From Comamonadaceae bacterium (GTDB lineage: Bacteria; Pseudomonadota; Gammaproteobacteria; Burkholderiales; Burkholderiaceae_C): DNA of 64,000 nt. The notes under the pieces are model-generated. The model saw only the letters and a program-made list of their open reading frames with translations. It had not been told where the DNA came from and made no database searches. This document shows, piece after piece, positions 33,827 to 45,903 of the stretch. Position 1 is the first letter of the stretch. Every line of letters starts with the position of its first letter. Made by a program: the position numbers and the translations under genes. The stretch spans positions 18,789 through 82,788 of the forward strand of contig CANGLW010000011.1 of the NCBI GenBank assembly GCA_947454955.1. The letters run 5' to 3'.

Positions 33827-35137
33827 ATGAAACTCGCCGACAACAAAGCCACGCTGTCGTTCAGCAACGGCACCCCCAGCATGGAGCTGCCGGTTTACCG
33901 CGGCAACATCGGTCCTGATGTGATCGACATCCGTAAGCTCTACGGCCAAACCGGCATGTTCACCTACGACCCGGGTTTCCTCTCCACCGCCTCGTGCCAA
34001 TCGGCCATCACCTACATCGACGGTGACAAGGGCGAGCTGCTCTACCGCGGCTACCCCATCGAGCAATTGGCCACCAACTGCGACTTCCTGGAAACCTGCT
34101 ACTTGCTGCTCAACGGCAACCTGCCCAACGCCACGCAAAAAGCTGACTTCACCAAGACCGTGACCACCCACACCATGGTGCACGAGCAGATGCAGTTTTT
34201 CCTGCGCGGTTTCCGTCGCGATGCGCACCCTATGGCGGTGTTGACCGGTCTGGTGGGCGGCATGTCGGCCTTCTACCATGACAGCACCGACATCAACAAC
34301 CCTGAGCACCGTGAAATCGCCGCGATCCGCCTGATTGCCAAGATGCCCACCCTGGTGTCCATGGCTTACAAATACGGCGTGGGCCAGCCCTTCATGTACC
34401 CTCGCAACGACCTGAGCTATGCCGGCAACTTCCTGCGCATGATGTTCGGCAACCCCTGCGAGGACTACCAGGTCAACCCCGTGCTCGAGCGCGCGCTCGA
34501 CCGCATCTTCATCTTGCACGCTGACCACGAGCAAAACGCCTCAACCTCGACCGTGCGTTTGTGCGGTTCGTCCGGCACCAACCCGTTTGCGGCCATCGCC
34601 GCCGGTGTGGCCTGCCTGTGGGGCCCTGCCCACGGTGGCGCCAACGAGGCTTGCCTGAACATGCTCGAAGACATCCAGGCTATGGGCGGTGTGTCCAAGG
34701 TGGGTGAGTTCATGAACCAGGTGAAAGACAAAAACTCCAACGTGAAGTTGATGGGTTTTGGTCACCGCGTGTACAAAAACTACGACCCCCGCGCCAAGCT
34801 CATGCAGGAAACCTGCAACGAGGTGCTGGCCGAGCTGGGCCTGGAAAACGACCCGCTGTTCAAGCTCGCCAAAGAGCTCGAGAAAATCGCTCTGGAAGAC
34901 GACTACTTCGTGCAGCGCAAGCTCTACCCTAACGTGGACTTTTACTCCGGCATCGTGCAGCGCGCTATCGGCATTCCTGTGAACCTGTTCACCGGTATTT
35001 TTGCCCTGGCCCGTACCGTGGGCTGGATCGCGCAGCTCAACGAGATGATTGGCGACCCCGAGTACAAAATCGGCCGCCCCCGTCAGCTGTTCACCGGCGC
35101 TGAGCGTCGCGACGTGCCCCCGCTGGCCAAGCGCTGA
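33827..35137 (+). CDS. gltA: Citrate synthase (type II, hexameric)
   Basis: A 436-residue enzyme that condenses acetyl-CoA and oxaloacetate. It has [17 protein letters not shown], the catalytic-histidine region [12 protein letters not shown], and [14 protein letters not shown] (second histidine). Length and the N-terminal beta domain fit the Gram-negative NADH-sensitive type. It has a GAAAGG-type Shine-Dalgarno and is followed by a terminator, closing the sdh-gltA operon. Confidence 0.98.
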   Translation: MKLADNKATLSFSNGTPSMELPVYRGNIGPDVIDIRKLYGQTGMFTYDPGFLSTASCQSAITYIDGDKGELLYRGYPIEQLATNCDFLETCYLLLNGNLPNATQKADFTKTVTTHTMVHEQMQFFLRGFRRDAHPMAVLTGLVGGMSAFYHDSTDINNPEHREIAAIRLIAKMPTLVSMAYKYGVGQPFMYPRNDLSYAGNFLRMMFGNPCEDYQVNPVLERALDRIFILHADHEQNASTSTVRLCGSSGTNPFAAIAAGVACLWGPAHGGANEACLNMLEDIQAMGGVSKVGEFMNQVKDKNSNVKLMGFGHRVYKNYDPRAKLMQETCNEVLAELGLENDPLFKLAKELEKIALEDDYFVQRKLYPNVDFYSGIVQRAIGIPVNLFTGIFALARTVGWIAQLNEMIGDPEYKIGRPRQLFTGAERRDVPPLAKR

Positions 35138-35151
35138 TCCGCAGCACACAC

Positions 35152-35184
35152 AGCCCGCTGGTGGCAACATCGGCGGGCTTTTTT
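35152..35184 (+). terminator. Terminator of the sdh-gltA operon
   Basis: A perfect 7-bp stem, AGCCCGC at 35152-35158 and GCGGGCT at 35173-35179, with a 14-base loop and a T-run to 35184. It begins 14 bp after the gltA stop. The T-run ends one base before the ATG of the next gene. Confidence 0.88.
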
Positions 35185-35185
35185 C

Positions 35186-35587
35186 ATGTCCCTCCCCTTC
35201 ATTGCCAACACCGCTGCCTTGCGTGAGCTGGTGCAAGGCGCCTTGGCCAAACCGCCCCAGACCTGCAGCACGGCTTGCACGAGTTTGGGTGCGTGCGTGG
35301 GGTGGGAAAGCATCACCGAAGACCGCTGGCCGGCAGCGCACATGCAGCAACTCGCCACCCTGCGTGACCCGGAGGTGGTCGAGCCGACCTTCGAGGAATT
35401 TCACCAGAGCACCCGCTACGACTCGCCCGACGCGCCAATTGCCCTGAAGCATTTCCCCTACAACCGCTGCGATGTGTGGCAGTGCCAGTGCGGCCGCCTG
35501 TTCTTGCGCTACACCGAGTTCGGCGGTTACTACGTGGACCACCGCGTGCGTGCACTCAACCCTGCGTTGATCGTGGACGTGGCCTGA
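35186..35587 (+). CDS. Cysteine-rich protein of unknown function between gltA and leuC
   Basis: A 133-residue soluble protein I do not recognise. Six cysteines stand in two groups: C27, C31, C37 and C95, C100, C102, the latter in NRCDVWQCQCGRLFLRYTE. This resembles a zinc-binding or other metal site, with an aromatic segment (EFGGYYVDHRVR) following. No signal peptide or membrane segment. The ATG comes directly after the gltA terminator T-run (TTTTTTCATG), leaving no room for a Shine-Dalgarno; the next in-frame ATG (Met53) would remove the first cysteine group. leuC starts 84 bp downstream with its own Shine-Dalgarno. Confidence 0.72.
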   Translation: MSLPFIANTAALRELVQGALAKPPQTCSTACTSLGACVGWESITEDRWPAAHMQQLATLRDPEVVEPTFEEFHQSTRYDSPDAPIALKHFPYNRCDVWQCQCGRLFLRYTEFGGYYVDHRVRALNPALIVDVA

Positions 35588-35671
35588 GCCTCAAAAGACA
35601 GCCCCAGCCCCCGGCAGCGCGACAGGTGAGCAGGGGTCGAATAAAATACGCGATTGCCTAGGAAAGACACC

Positions 35672-37123
35672 ATGGGACGCACCCTTTACGACAAGATCTG
35701 GGACGAGCACGTCGTCCACGCCGAAGACGACGGCACCGCCATCCTCTACATCGACCGCCATTTGGTCCACGAGGTCACCAGCCCGCAGGCCTTTGAAGGC
35801 TTGCGCCAAGCCGGCCGTAAGGTCTGGCGCGTGAGTTCGGTGGTGGCCACCGCCGACCACAACACCCCCACCACCGGTTGGGAGTTGGGCTACGACGGCA
35901 TTGCCGACCCGATCAGCAAAGAGCAAATCACCACGCTGGACGCCAACATCAAAGAATACGGCGCGGCGGCCTACTTCCCCTTCATGGCCAAGCGCCAGGG
36001 CATCGTGCACGTGATCGGCCCCGAGAACGGCGCCACCCTGCCGGGCATGACGGTGGTCTGCGGCGACTCGCACACCTCGACCCACGGCGCCTTTGGCGCG
36101 CTGGCGCACGGCATTGGCACCAGCGAGGTGGAGCACGTGATGGCCACCCAAACCCTGTTGGCCAAAAAAGCCAAGAACATGCTGGTCAAGGTCGAAGGCA
36201 CCTTGCCGCGCGGCTGCAGCGGCAAAGACATTGTGTTGGCCATCATCGGCAAAATCGGCACGGCCGGCGGCACGGGTTACACCATCGAGTTCGCAGGCTC
36301 TGCCATCCGCGCCCTGAGCATGGAAGGCCGCATGACGGTGTGCAACATGGCCATCGAAGGCGGCGCGCGCGCCGGCCTGGTGGCGGTGGACGAGAAAACC
36401 ATCGAGTACGTCAAAGGCCGTTTGCTCAGCCCCGGCACCGACAAGGCCAGCGGCCAATTTGTCGGCGGCGTGGAGTGGGACCAGGCTGTGGCTTACTGGA
36501 AGACCCTGCATTCGGATGCCGATGCGCATTTCGATGCGGTGGTGGAGTTGGACGCCTCGCAAATCATCCCGCAAGTCACCTGGGGCACCTCGCCCGAGAT
36601 GGTGCTGGGCGTTGATGGCCACGTGCCCGACCCCGACAAAGAAAAAGACGCCAACAAGCGTGGTGCCATTGAGCGCGCGCTGACCTACATGGGCTTGGAG
36701 CCCGGCAAGGCCTTGAACGACGTGTTTGTGGACAAGGTCTTCATTGGCTCGTGCACCAACAGCCGCATTGAAGACATGCGCGAGGCCGCGGCGGTGGTCA
36801 AACGCCTGGGCCAAAAAGTGGCGAAAAACGTCAAGCTGGCCATGGTCGTGCCTGGTTCAGGTTTGGTCAAAGACCAGGCCGAGCGCGAAGGCCTGCATGA
36901 AATTTTCAAGGCCGCTGGCTTTGAGTGGCGCGAACCCGGTTGCTCGATGTGCCTGGCCATGAACGCTGACCGTCTCGAGCCCGGTGAGCGTTGCGCCTCC
37001 ACCAGCAACCGCAACTTCGAAGGCCGTCAAGGCGCGGGTGGTCGCACCCACCTGGTCAGCCCCGCCATGGCCGCAGCTGCGGCCATCCACGGCCATTTTG
37101 TCGACGTGCGTCAGTTCGCCTGA
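35672..37123 (+). CDS. leuC: 3-isopropylmalate dehydratase large subunit
   Basis: A 483-residue aconitase-family subunit for leucine synthesis. Cluster ligands are C361 (IGSCTNSR) and C424/C427 (GCSMC). [16 protein letters not shown] and the N-terminal [15 protein letters not shown] are characteristic of LeuC. The start at 35672 is preferred because AGGAAAG lies just upstream; a 6-residue longer start exists at 35654. First gene of leuCDB. Confidence 0.97.
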   Translation: MGRTLYDKIWDEHVVHAEDDGTAILYIDRHLVHEVTSPQAFEGLRQAGRKVWRVSSVVATADHNTPTTGWELGYDGIADPISKEQITTLDANIKEYGAAAYFPFMAKRQGIVHVIGPENGATLPGMTVVCGDSHTSTHGAFGALAHGIGTSEVEHVMATQTLLAKKAKNMLVKVEGTLPRGCSGKDIVLAIIGKIGTAGGTGYTIEFAGSAIRALSMEGRMTVCNMAIEGGARAGLVAVDEKTIEYVKGRLLSPGTDKASGQFVGGVEWDQAVAYWKTLHSDADAHFDAVVELDASQIIPQVTWGTSPEMVLGVDGHVPDPDKEKDANKRGAIERALTYMGLEPGKALNDVFVDKVFIGSCTNSRIEDMREAAAVVKRLGQKVAKNVKLAMVVPGSGLVKDQAEREGLHEIFKAAGFEWREPGCSMCLAMNADRLEPGERCASTSNRNFEGRQGAGGRTHLVSPAMAAAAAIHGHFVDVRQFA

Positions 37124-37164
37124 TCACCAAGCCAAGCAACGAGCCAATCAGCGAGCCTCATACC

Positions 37165-37809
37165 ATGCAAAAATTCACCATCCACCAGGGCCTGGTGGCC
37201 CCCATGGACCGCGAGAACGTCGACACCGACGCGATCATTCCCAAGCAGTTCCTCAAGTCCATCCGCAAAACCGGCTTCGGCCCGAATTTGTTTGACGAGT
37301 GGCGCTACTTGGACGCCGGCTACCCCGGTCAAGACCCCACCTCGCGCAAACCCAACCCCGACTTTGTGCTCAACCAAAGCCGTTACCAAGGCGCGTCGAT
37401 TTTGTTGGCGCGCAAAAACTTTGGTTGCGGTTCCTCGCGCGAGCACGCACCCTGGGCCTTGGACCAATTCGGTTTTCGCGCCGTGATTGCGCCCACCTTT
37501 GCTGACATCTTTTTCAACAACTGCTTCAAGAACGGCTTGCTGCCCATCGTCTTGCCTGAAGCGGTGGTTGCAAAAATGTTTGACGAGTGCGCCGCCTTCC
37601 CCGGCTACACCTTGACCATCGATTTGGAGCGCCAAGTGGTGGTGCGCGCGCAAGGCGAAGAAACACCTTTCGAGGTTCAGCCTTTCCGCAAGTACTGCCT
37701 GCTCAACGGCTTTGACGACATCGGTTTGACCCTGCGCCAGGCCGACAAAATCCGCGAGTTCGAAGCGCAACGTTTGACACAAAAACCTTGGCTAGCCCAT
37801 ACCGCGTAA
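37165..37809 (+). CDS. leuD: 3-isopropylmalate dehydratase small subunit
   Basis: A 214-residue swivel-domain subunit that pairs with LeuC. It starts [31 protein letters not shown] and contains [20 protein letters not shown], the LeuD signature. The ATG at 37165 was chosen by family N-terminus; the open frame extends upstream over the leuC end. In some Burkholderiales a small entericidin-like gene sits between leuC and leuD; the 41-bp gap here has no room for one. Confidence 0.97.
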   Translation: MQKFTIHQGLVAPMDRENVDTDAIIPKQFLKSIRKTGFGPNLFDEWRYLDAGYPGQDPTSRKPNPDFVLNQSRYQGASILLARKNFGCGSSREHAPWALDQFGFRAVIAPTFADIFFNNCFKNGLLPIVLPEAVVAKMFDECAAFPGYTLTIDLERQVVVRAQGEETPFEVQPFRKYCLLNGFDDIGLTLRQADKIREFEAQRLTQKPWLAHTA

Positions 37810-37839
37810 GTCTTTACAGCTATTAAAAGAAGAGCAACT

Positions 37840-38925
<1,086 letters not shown>

Positions 38926-38942
38926 ACATTGAAAGGTAGATG

Positions 38943-40079
38943 ATGAGTAAGCAACCTCTGGTGGGTTTGGTCGGCTGGCGTGGCATGGTCGGCTCGGTGT
39001 TGATGGACCGCATGCAAGCTGAGCGTGATTTCGACCACATCGAGCCGCTGTTTTTCTCCACGTCCAACGCAGGCGGCCAAGCCCCGGCGATGGCGAAAAA
39101 CGAAACCCAGTTGCAAGACGCTTTCAACATCGATGCGCTCAAGCGTTGCGACATCATCATCACCGCCCAAGGCGGCGACTACACCACCGAAGTTTTTCCT
39201 AAGCTGCGCGCTGCGGGCTGGAGTGGCCACTGGATTGACGCGGCTTCAACGTTGCGCATGAAGGACGACGCGGTCATCATCCTCGATCCGGTGAACATGC
39301 CCGTGATTCAAGCCTCGCTGGCCAAAGGCGGCAACAACTGGGTGGGCGGCAACTGCACGGTGAGCTGCATGCTCATGGGCGTGGGCGCGCTCTACAAAGC
39401 CGGTTTGGTGGAATGGATGAGCACCCAAACTTACCAAGCCGCATCGGGCGGCGGTGCGCAGCACATGCGCGAGTTGCTCACGCAGTACGGCACGCTCAAC
39501 GCCGAAGTCAAAGCCTTGCTGGACGACCCCAAGAGCGCGATTCTGGAAATCGACCGCCAGGTGATTGCCAAGCAGCGCAGCCTGAGCGCGGCCGAGACCG
39601 CCAACTTTGGGGTGCCGCTGGGCGGCTCGCTGATTCCCTGGATCGACAAAGATCTGGGCAACGGCATGTCCAAAGAAGAGTGGAAAGGCATGGCCGAGAC
39701 CAACAAGATCCTCGGCCAAGGCGAGGGCTTTGGCTCACCCGCCGTCCCGGTGGACGGCTTTTGCGTGCGTGTGGGCGCCATGCGCTGCCACAGCCAGGCC
39801 CTGACCTTCAAGCTGAAAAAAGACGTGCCCGTGGCCGACATCGAGGCCATGATTGCTGCGGACAACGAGTGGGTCAAAGTGGTGCCCAACACCCGCGAAG
39901 CCACCCTGCAACACCTCACCCCGGTGGCGGTGACTGGCACCATGACCATCCCGGTGGGCCGCATCCGCAAAATGGCCATGGGGCCTGAGTATGTGGGCGC
40001 CTTCACCATTGGCGACCAGTTGCTGTGGGGCGCGGCAGAACCGCTGCGTCGCATGCTCCGAATTTTGCTGCAAGCCTGA
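38943..40079 (+). CDS. asd: Aspartate-semialdehyde dehydrogenase
   Basis: A 378-residue NADPH-dependent enzyme of the Gram-negative type, making aspartate semialdehyde for lysine, threonine, methionine and diaminopimelate. [17 protein letters not shown] is the dinucleotide loop and C138 in [10 protein letters not shown] the catalytic cysteine (C135 in E. coli). Two adjacent ATGs exist at 38940 and 38943; the second has a better distance (6 nt) from GAAAGG. Confidence 0.97.
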   Translation: MSKQPLVGLVGWRGMVGSVLMDRMQAERDFDHIEPLFFSTSNAGGQAPAMAKNETQLQDAFNIDALKRCDIIITAQGGDYTTEVFPKLRAAGWSGHWIDAASTLRMKDDAVIILDPVNMPVIQASLAKGGNNWVGGNCTVSCMLMGVGALYKAGLVEWMSTQTYQAASGGGAQHMRELLTQYGTLNAEVKALLDDPKSAILEIDRQVIAKQRSLSAAETANFGVPLGGSLIPWIDKDLGNGMSKEEWKGMAETNKILGQGEGFGSPAVPVDGFCVRVGAMRCHSQALTFKLKKDVPVADIEAMIAADNEWVKVVPNTREATLQHLTPVAVTGTMTIPVGRIRKMAMGPEYVGAFTIGDQLLWGAAEPLRRMLRILLQA

Positions 40080-40116
40080 CATTTCTGAGCGCCACGCTGC
40101 GCTGAATCGGGCTAAC

Positions 40117-42165
40117 ATGGCAGCATGTTGGCCCTTTCTTTTTGCCCGTTCTGAAGGCCTGTTGACCTTGTCCTACCCGCAGTTTTCCCGCCACTTCAAG
40201 CCTCGTCTGTCACGCACCGTCTTGGCCAGCGCAGCGCTGCTGCTGAGCCTGCAAGCTCAAGCTTTGATGCTGGGGCGCTTGAATGTGCTCTCCAGCCTGG
40301 GTGAGCCGCTGCGCGCTGAGGTTGAGCTGCAAGACTTCAACCCGACCGATGCCACCGCCCTGCGCCTACTGGCCGTGCCTGCCACCGCGTATTCCACGCT
40401 GGGGCAAGAGAACAACGCGGTGGCCTCGGCCTTTGAGATCACCTTGGTCAGTGGCCCGGGCGCCCCGCGCTTGTTGCTCAGCACACGCCAACCGATTGCC
40501 GCGGCTTTTGTGGACTTTGTGATCGAGGCCAACTGGCCCGCCGGTCGCAGCGTGCGCGAGTACACCGCGCTGTTCAACGACAAGCCGGCCTCCACCGCCA
40601 AGACGCCTGTGCCTGTGGTGGCCACACCGGTCACGACCGCGCCGCAGGCGACCCCATCTGCCGCGCCTGCCGACCCAGCGCGCAGCCATGTGGTGAAGGC
40701 CGGTGACACAGCGGGCAACATCGCCAAAGCGCACGCCCACAGCGATGTGACCCTGGAGCAAATGCTCTTGGCCATGCTGCGCGAGAACCCGCAAGCCTTC
40801 ATGGACAACAACGTGAACCAGCTGCGTGCGGGGGCGGTGTTGCAGATCCCTCAGGCGCAAGACGCGCAAAGCGTTGCGCCTGGGCAAGCCCGCGCGCTGC
40901 TCAAGCTGCAAAACAGCGAATTCCAGGCCCTGCGACAGCGCTTGGCACTCGGGGTGCCAGCGCGCGAGGTGCCCAGCGCCAGCCGCGAAAGCTCAGGCAA
41001 CGTGACCACGCCAGTGGTCTCTGCACCCACCCCAGCGGCCGACAAGCTCACGCTGAGCAAAGGCGAGGTGGCTGATCAAGCCACCGATCAAGCGGCCCAT
41101 CAAAAGGCCGAGCAAACAGCGAAGCTTCTGGAAACCCGCGATCTGCAACAAGGCAACCGCGAGATCAGCAACCAGCTCGACGAACTCAACAAGCTGAGCC
41201 AAGAAGCGGCGGCCAACGCCAAGGCCAGCACAGCACAAAACGCCGCAACAGAGCCCGCCGAGAAAGCGGATGAAGCCAAACCCCAAGGCGACGGTGGTTC
41301 TGCCGCGAGCACAACGGCAGCTGGCGAATCGGGTTTGCTCAACACACTCATCGGCTCGCCCTGGGTTCCTGGCCTGGCTGCAGGACTCTTGGCCGCCATG
41401 GCAGGTCTGGCGGCCTTGCGCGTGCGTCAGCGTCGTAAACAAGGAGCGACTGAAGAAGCTCTTCAGGCTCCAGTCGCTGGGCTTGATACAGCAGAGGTGA
41501 ACTTGGCCCATCTTTCGGCCCAAGAAACCTCGCTTGAAGTTGGCTCGATTGACGATCCGTCAACGCCAGAATCGTCCGACGCAACTTCAGACGCATCGGC
41601 CACAGCGCCTTCAGACACACCTGCGCACCCCACCCCCGCCGCCTGGCAACCTGCTGCGCCGGTGGATGACCCGTCCACCGCACCCATGTCGGCGCTCCCC
41701 CCGGGTTTGCCCAGCTTGGACCTGGATCTGAACCTCGACTTGGATGTCCCCTCATCGAGCGAGAGCACCCCAGCCCAGCCACCTGCCAACCTGCCCGACC
41801 TGAGCCTGGCGCAACTCACGCCTTCCAATACCAGCAGCGCAGCCATCGCTACACCCGTGCAAGACCTGAGCGACGACGAGCCGAGCAGCGCCTCTTCGTC
41901 TTCTACCCCGCCCTCGCCCTTGCCTTTCAATCTGGAAGGCCTGAGCCTGGACCTGGACGTGCCGGCCGACTTGCCCATGCCATCCGCCACAGATGCACCC
42001 GCTGCGCTGAGCGACGAGGCCCTGGCCACCAAGCTGGCCCTGGCGCAAGAGTTCATGGCCATGGGCGACAAAGAAGGCGCACGCCCCTTGGTAGACGAGG
42101 TGATGGCCCAGGGCAGCGACGAGCTTCGCGCCAAGGCGCAAGCCCTGCTTTTTGACCTGGCCTGA
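40117..42165 (+). CDS. fimV: FimV-family peptidoglycan-binding membrane protein
   Basis: A 682-residue FimV/HubP-like protein. A signal segment (RLSRTVLASAALLLSLQAQA) leads into the FimV N-terminal domain (LGRLNVLSSLGEPLRAEVELQD). A LysM domain begins SHVVKAGDTAGNIAKAHAHSD (about 189 on), followed by a coiled, Gln/Glu/Ala-rich stretch and a single membrane span (WVPGLAAGLLAAMAGLAAL, about 415-434). A long acidic Ser/Asp/Pro-rich cytoplasmic region ends in the FimV C-terminal helix (LATKLALAQEFMAMGDKEGARPL...LLFDLA). FimV organises type IV pili and polar proteins. The ATG at 40117 gives a long n-region; TTG at 40162 or 40168, after GAAGG, would give a more normal signal peptide. Confidence 0.88.
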   Translation: MAACWPFLFARSEGLLTLSYPQFSRHFKPRLSRTVLASAALLLSLQAQALMLGRLNVLSSLGEPLRAEVELQDFNPTDATALRLLAVPATAYSTLGQENNAVASAFEITLVSGPGAPRLLLSTRQPIAAAFVDFVIEANWPAGRSVREYTALFNDKPASTAKTPVPVVATPVTTAPQATPSAAPADPARSHVVKAGDTAGNIAKAHAHSDVTLEQMLLAMLRENPQAFMDNNVNQLRAGAVLQIPQAQDAQSVAPGQARALLKLQNSEFQALRQRLALGVPAREVPSASRESSGNVTTPVVSAPTPAADKLTLSKGEVADQATDQAAHQKAEQTAKLLETRDLQQGNREISNQLDELNKLSQEAAANAKASTAQNAATEPAEKADEAKPQGDGGSAASTTAAGESGLLNTLIGSPWVPGLAAGLLAAMAGLAALRVRQRRKQGATEEALQAPVAGLDTAEVNLAHLSAQETSLEVGSIDDPSTPESSDATSDASATAPSDTPAHPTPAAWQPAAPVDDPSTAPMSALPPGLPSLDLDLNLDLDVPSSSESTPAQPPANLPDLSLAQLTPSNTSSAAIATPVQDLSDDEPSSASSSSTPPSPLPFNLEGLSLDLDVPADLPMPSATDAPAALSDEALATKLALAQEFMAMGDKEGARPLVDEVMAQGSDELRAKAQALLFDLA

Positions 42166-42173
42166 GAGCAGTT

Positions 42174-42959
42174 GTGCGCATCGCCCTCGGAGTGAGCTAC
42201 AACGGCAGCGCCTATGAGGGCTGGCAAAGCCAACTCTCGGGTCGCACCGTGCAAGACCAACTCGAATTTGCACTGGGCAAATTCACCGCGCAGCCGCGCG
42301 TCTCCACCCTGTGCGCCGGTCGCACCGACGCGGGGGTGCATGGCCTCATGCAAGTGGTGCATTTCGACACCGACATCGACCGAGCGCCCAATGCCTGGGT
42401 GCGCGGCACCAACAGTTTTTTACCGCACGACATCTCGGTGCAATGGGCACAAGAGGTGCCGCGCGAGTTCCACTGCCGCGCCAGCGCACTCACGCGCCGC
42501 TACGCCTATGTGCTGCTGGACTCCCCGGTGCGCCCCAGCATCGAAACCGGGCGCGTGGGCTGGGTCTTCAACCCCCTGGCGCTCGAGCCCATGCAGCAAG
42601 CCGCGCAGCGCCTGCTGGGCGAGCATGACTTCAGCTCCTTCCGAGCCGCCGCCTGCCAAGCGCTCTCGCCCATCAAAACCATCGAGCGCATCGAGATCGC
42701 GCAAAAAGGCGCTTACTGGCGTTTTGAGTTCGAGGCCAATGCGTTTTTGCACCACATGATCCGCAACATCATGGGCTGCTTGATTTACATCGGCCAGGGC
42801 CGCCAACCGGTGACGTGGATGGACGAGGTGCTGGCCGCGCGCTCGCGTGATGTGGCCGCCCCCACTTTCTCGCCCGATGGTTTGTACTTTCTCGGGCCGC
42901 GCTACGACCCGGCCTGGGGCCTGCCCGATCGCACGCCTGCGTATGATTGGCTCCCATGA
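42174..42959 (+). CDS. truA: tRNA pseudouridine(38-40) synthase
   Basis: A 261-residue pseudouridine synthase starting with GTG (MRIALGVSYNGSAYEGWQ). The catalytic aspartate is D52 in CAGRTDAGVHGL. The C-terminal half has FLHHMIRNIMGCLIYIG, also typical of TruA. It starts 8 bp after fimV and overlaps trpF by 4 bp (ATGA), as in many Betaproteobacteria. Confidence 0.96.
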   Translation: MRIALGVSYNGSAYEGWQSQLSGRTVQDQLEFALGKFTAQPRVSTLCAGRTDAGVHGLMQVVHFDTDIDRAPNAWVRGTNSFLPHDISVQWAQEVPREFHCRASALTRRYAYVLLDSPVRPSIETGRVGWVFNPLALEPMQQAAQRLLGEHDFSSFRAAACQALSPIKTIERIEIAQKGAYWRFEFEANAFLHHMIRNIMGCLIYIGQGRQPVTWMDEVLAARSRDVAAPTFSPDGLYFLGPRYDPAWGLPDRTPAYDWLP

Positions 42960-43642
42960 ATGCTCTGAACCGCACCCGCATCAAAATTTGTGGCCTCACA
43001 CGCGAGGCCGATGTGGACGCCTGCGTGGCCGCCGGGGTGGACGCGGTGGGCTTTGTGCTTTACGCCCCCAGCCCCCGTGCGGTCAGCATTGAACGCGCGG
43101 CCGAGTTGGCCAAGCGCTTGCCCCCTTTTGTCACGCCGGTGCTGCTCTTCGTCAACCCTAGCGCTGCAGAAGTGATAGCAGCCTGCGAAGCTGTGGCGGG
43201 GCCTACCCTGCAATTTCATGGTGATGAAACGCCCGACTTTTGCGCCGACATGCGAGAGCGAACCGGCTGCCCCTACCTGCGCGCGGCGCGCATTCCCCTG
43301 GGGGACGACGCCCCGGGCTTTGACCTCGTAAAATACGCCCACAACTATTCGGATGCCCAAGCCATCTTGCTCGACGCCCATGTGGAGGGTTTTGGTGGTG
43401 GCGGCAAAACATTCAATTGGTCACTTCTTCCTCCAAACGTCAACGCTCACCTCGTCTTGAGTGGTGGACTCGACGCTGCCAACGTGACCGATGGCATCAC
43501 GCAGGTGCGGCCGCGCGGATTGTCGCTGGCCGTTGACGTGAGCTCGGGGGTGGAGGTGTTGACCGACACCGGCACCCAAAAAGGCATCAAAGATGCCTCT
43601 CGAATCCAGCAATTTGTGGCTGCCGTGCGCGCAGCCTCGTGA
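42956..43642 (+). CDS. trpF: Phosphoribosylanthranilate isomerase
   Basis: A 228-residue TIM-barrel enzyme for the third step of tryptophan synthesis. The N-terminal [13 protein letters not shown] carries the catalytic C12, and [15 protein letters not shown] the catalytic aspartate. The ATG at 42956 overlaps the truA stop by 4 bp; a slightly longer in-frame start at 42947 is unlikely. trpB follows 7 bp downstream. Confidence 0.96.
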   Translation: MNALNRTRIKICGLTREADVDACVAAGVDAVGFVLYAPSPRAVSIERAAELAKRLPPFVTPVLLFVNPSAAEVIAACEAVAGPTLQFHGDETPDFCADMRERTGCPYLRAARIPLGDDAPGFDLVKYAHNYSDAQAILLDAHVEGFGGGGKTFNWSLLPPNVNAHLVLSGGLDAANVTDGITQVRPRGLSLAVDVSSGVEVLTDTGTQKGIKDASRIQQFVAAVRAAS

Positions 43643-43649
43643 GGACCCC

Positions 43650-44945
43650 ATGAATTACCAGCAACCCGACGCCGCCGGCCATTTCGGCATGTACGGTGGC
43701 TCGTTTGTGAGCGAGACGCTCACCCACGCCATCAACGAACTCAAAGACGCTTACGCCAAGTACCAGCACGAACCTGCATTTTTGGCCGAGTTCCAAAACG
43801 AACTCGCCCACTTTGTGGGCCGCCCTTCGCCCATCTACCACGCTGCGCGCATGAGCCGCGAGCAAGGGGGCGCGCAGATTTTCCTCAAGCGTGAAGACCT
43901 CAACCACACCGGGGCGCACAAGATCAACAACACCATCGGCCAGGCCATGTTGGCCAAGCGCATGGGCAAGACCCGCATCATTGCCGAGACCGGCGCGGGC
44001 CAGCACGGCGTGGCCACCGCCACGATTTGCGCGCGCTACGGCCTGGAGTGCGTGGTGTACATGGGCAGCGAAGACGTCAAACGCCAAAGCCCCAATGTGT
44101 ACCGCATGAAGCTGCTGGGCGCCACCGTGGTGCCGGTCGAGTCAGGCAGCAAAACCCTCAAAGACGCGCTCAACGAAGCCATGCGTGATTGGGTGGCCAA
44201 TGTGGACAACACCTTCTACATCATCGGCACGGTGGCTGGCCCGCACCCCTACCCGATGATGGTGCGCGACTTCCAAAGCGTGATTGGCGAAGAGTGCCTC
44301 ACGCAAATGCCCGAGATGCTCCATCAACTGCACCTGGCTGGCACCCAGCCTGATGCGGTGGTGGCTTGCGTGGGCGGTGGCTCCAACGCCATGGGTATTT
44401 TTTACCCCTACATCAAGCACGCAAGCACGCGTTTGATTGGTGTGGAAGCGGCTGGCGAAGGCATGGACAGCGGCAAACACTCGGCCTCGATCCAGCGCGG
44501 CAGCCCCGGCGTGTTGCACGGCAACCGCACTTATGTGCTGCAAGACGACAACGGCCAAGTGACCGAGACCCACAGCGTGAGCGCGGGCCTGGACTACCCC
44601 GGCGTGGGGCCTGAGCATGCATACCTCTCAGACATCGGCCGGGCCGAGTACGTGGGCATCACCGACAGCGAAGCCCTCACGGCTTTCCACTACCTGTGCC
44701 GCACCGAAGGCATCATTCCCGCGCTGGAATCGAGCCACGCCATCGCGTACGCGATGAAAATGGCCAAGACCATGCGCCCCGATCAGTCCATCCTGGTGAA
44801 CCTCTCAGGCCGTGGCGACAAAGACATCGGCACCGTGGCCGACCTGAGCCAGGCCGACTTCTACTGCCGTCCCAGCTGCCGAGGTCAATCGGTCAAAGGT
44901 GGTGAGCAGCCAGTGATGATGGTGAGCGCAAAGGTGACGTCATGA
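43650..44945 (+). CDS. trpB: Tryptophan synthase beta subunit
   Basis: A 431-residue PLP enzyme. K91 in HTGAHKINN is the Schiff-base lysine, and [12 protein letters not shown] is the phosphate-binding loop. It forms the alpha2-beta2 complex with TrpA and condenses indole with serine. It starts 7 bp after trpF with GAGGA upstream, and its stop overlaps the trpA start by 4 bp. Confidence 0.97.
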   Translation: MNYQQPDAAGHFGMYGGSFVSETLTHAINELKDAYAKYQHEPAFLAEFQNELAHFVGRPSPIYHAARMSREQGGAQIFLKREDLNHTGAHKINNTIGQAMLAKRMGKTRIIAETGAGQHGVATATICARYGLECVVYMGSEDVKRQSPNVYRMKLLGATVVPVESGSKTLKDALNEAMRDWVANVDNTFYIIGTVAGPHPYPMMVRDFQSVIGEECLTQMPEMLHQLHLAGTQPDAVVACVGGGSNAMGIFYPYIKHASTRLIGVEAAGEGMDSGKHSASIQRGSPGVLHGNRTYVLQDDNGQVTETHSVSAGLDYPGVGPEHAYLSDIGRAEYVGITDSEALTAFHYLCRTEGIIPALESSHAIAYAMKMAKTMRPDQSILVNLSGRGDKDIGTVADLSQADFYCRPSCRGQSVKGGEQPVMMVSAKVTS

Positions 44946-45760
44946 GCCGAATCGATGCCACCATGAGCGCGCTCAAAGCGCAAAACCGCAAAGCACTGAT
45001 TCCCTTCATCACCGCAGGCTTTCCGTATGCCGACATCACGCCCGAGCTCATGCACGGCATGGTGGCAGCGGGCGCCGATGTGATTGAGCTGGGTGTGCCG
45101 TTTTCCGACCCCAGCGCCGACGGCCCGGTGATTCAAAAAGCTGGCGACAAAGCCTTGGCTTTTGGCATCGGCCTCAAGCAGGTGCTGGCCATGGTGCGCG
45201 AATTCCGCAGCACCAACACCACCACGCCGGTGGTGCTGATGGGCTATGCCAACCCGATCGAGCGTTACAACCAAATCCACAAGTCTGAAGATGCGTTTGT
45301 GAACGACGCGCAAGCTTGCGGCGTGGACGGCGTGCTGGTGGTGGACTACCCGCCCGAAGAGTGCGAAGCCTTCGCCCAAGCCCTGCGCGCGCGCAGTATG
45401 GATCTGATTTTTCTGTTGGCCCCCACCAGCACCGAGCAGCGCATGGCGCAAGTGGCCAAAGTGGCCAGCGGCTATGTGTATTACGTGTCGCTCAAAGGCG
45501 TCACCGGTGCGGGCACGCTCGACACCGCAGCGGTCGAAGCCATGTTGCCGCGCATCCGCCAGCATGTGCACATTCCGGTGGGCGTGGGCTTTGGCATCCG
45601 CGATGCTGCCACCGCCCAAGCCATCAGCCGCGTGGCCGATGCGGTGGTGATTGGCAGCCGCATCATCCAGCTGGTGGACAACCTGCCACGTGATCAGGTC
45701 GTCCCTGCCGCGGCTGAGTTTCTCAGCGGCATCCGCAGCGCTTTGGACGCGAAAGCTTAA
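44942..45760 (+). CDS. trpA: Tryptophan synthase alpha subunit
   Basis: A 272-residue TIM-barrel that cleaves indole-glycerol phosphate. Catalytic residues E49 and D60 lie in [15 protein letters not shown]. The phosphate loop [16 protein letters not shown] and [11 protein letters not shown] are also present. Translationally coupled to trpB by the ATGA overlap. The 143-bp gap to accD contains a small inverted repeat ACCCCA-GGG-TGGGGT without a T-run. Confidence 0.97.
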   Translation: MSRIDATMSALKAQNRKALIPFITAGFPYADITPELMHGMVAAGADVIELGVPFSDPSADGPVIQKAGDKALAFGIGLKQVLAMVREFRSTNTTTPVVLMGYANPIERYNQIHKSEDAFVNDAQACGVDGVLVVDYPPEECEAFAQALRARSMDLIFLLAPTSTEQRMAQVAKVASGYVYYVSLKGVTGAGTLDTAAVEAMLPRIRQHVHIPVGVGFGIRDAATAQAISRVADAVVIGSRIIQLVDNLPRDQVVPAAAEFLSGIRSALDAKA

Positions 45761-45903
45761 GCACCTCCTACCCGGGACATCTCAGGGACAACCCCAGGGT
45801 GGGGTGAGCTGGCAGGCTGCGGGTATCACGTATCATTGGGTCATCGCCCTGGACGCTGTTTTGTGCAGCGCGCCAGAGGCCATGACTAGCAAAGGAAGCA
45901 CGC

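Noticed and set aside
37124..37164. Entericidin-like small gene between leuC and leuD
   Set aside because: The gap is only 41 bp, so such a gene is absent here.
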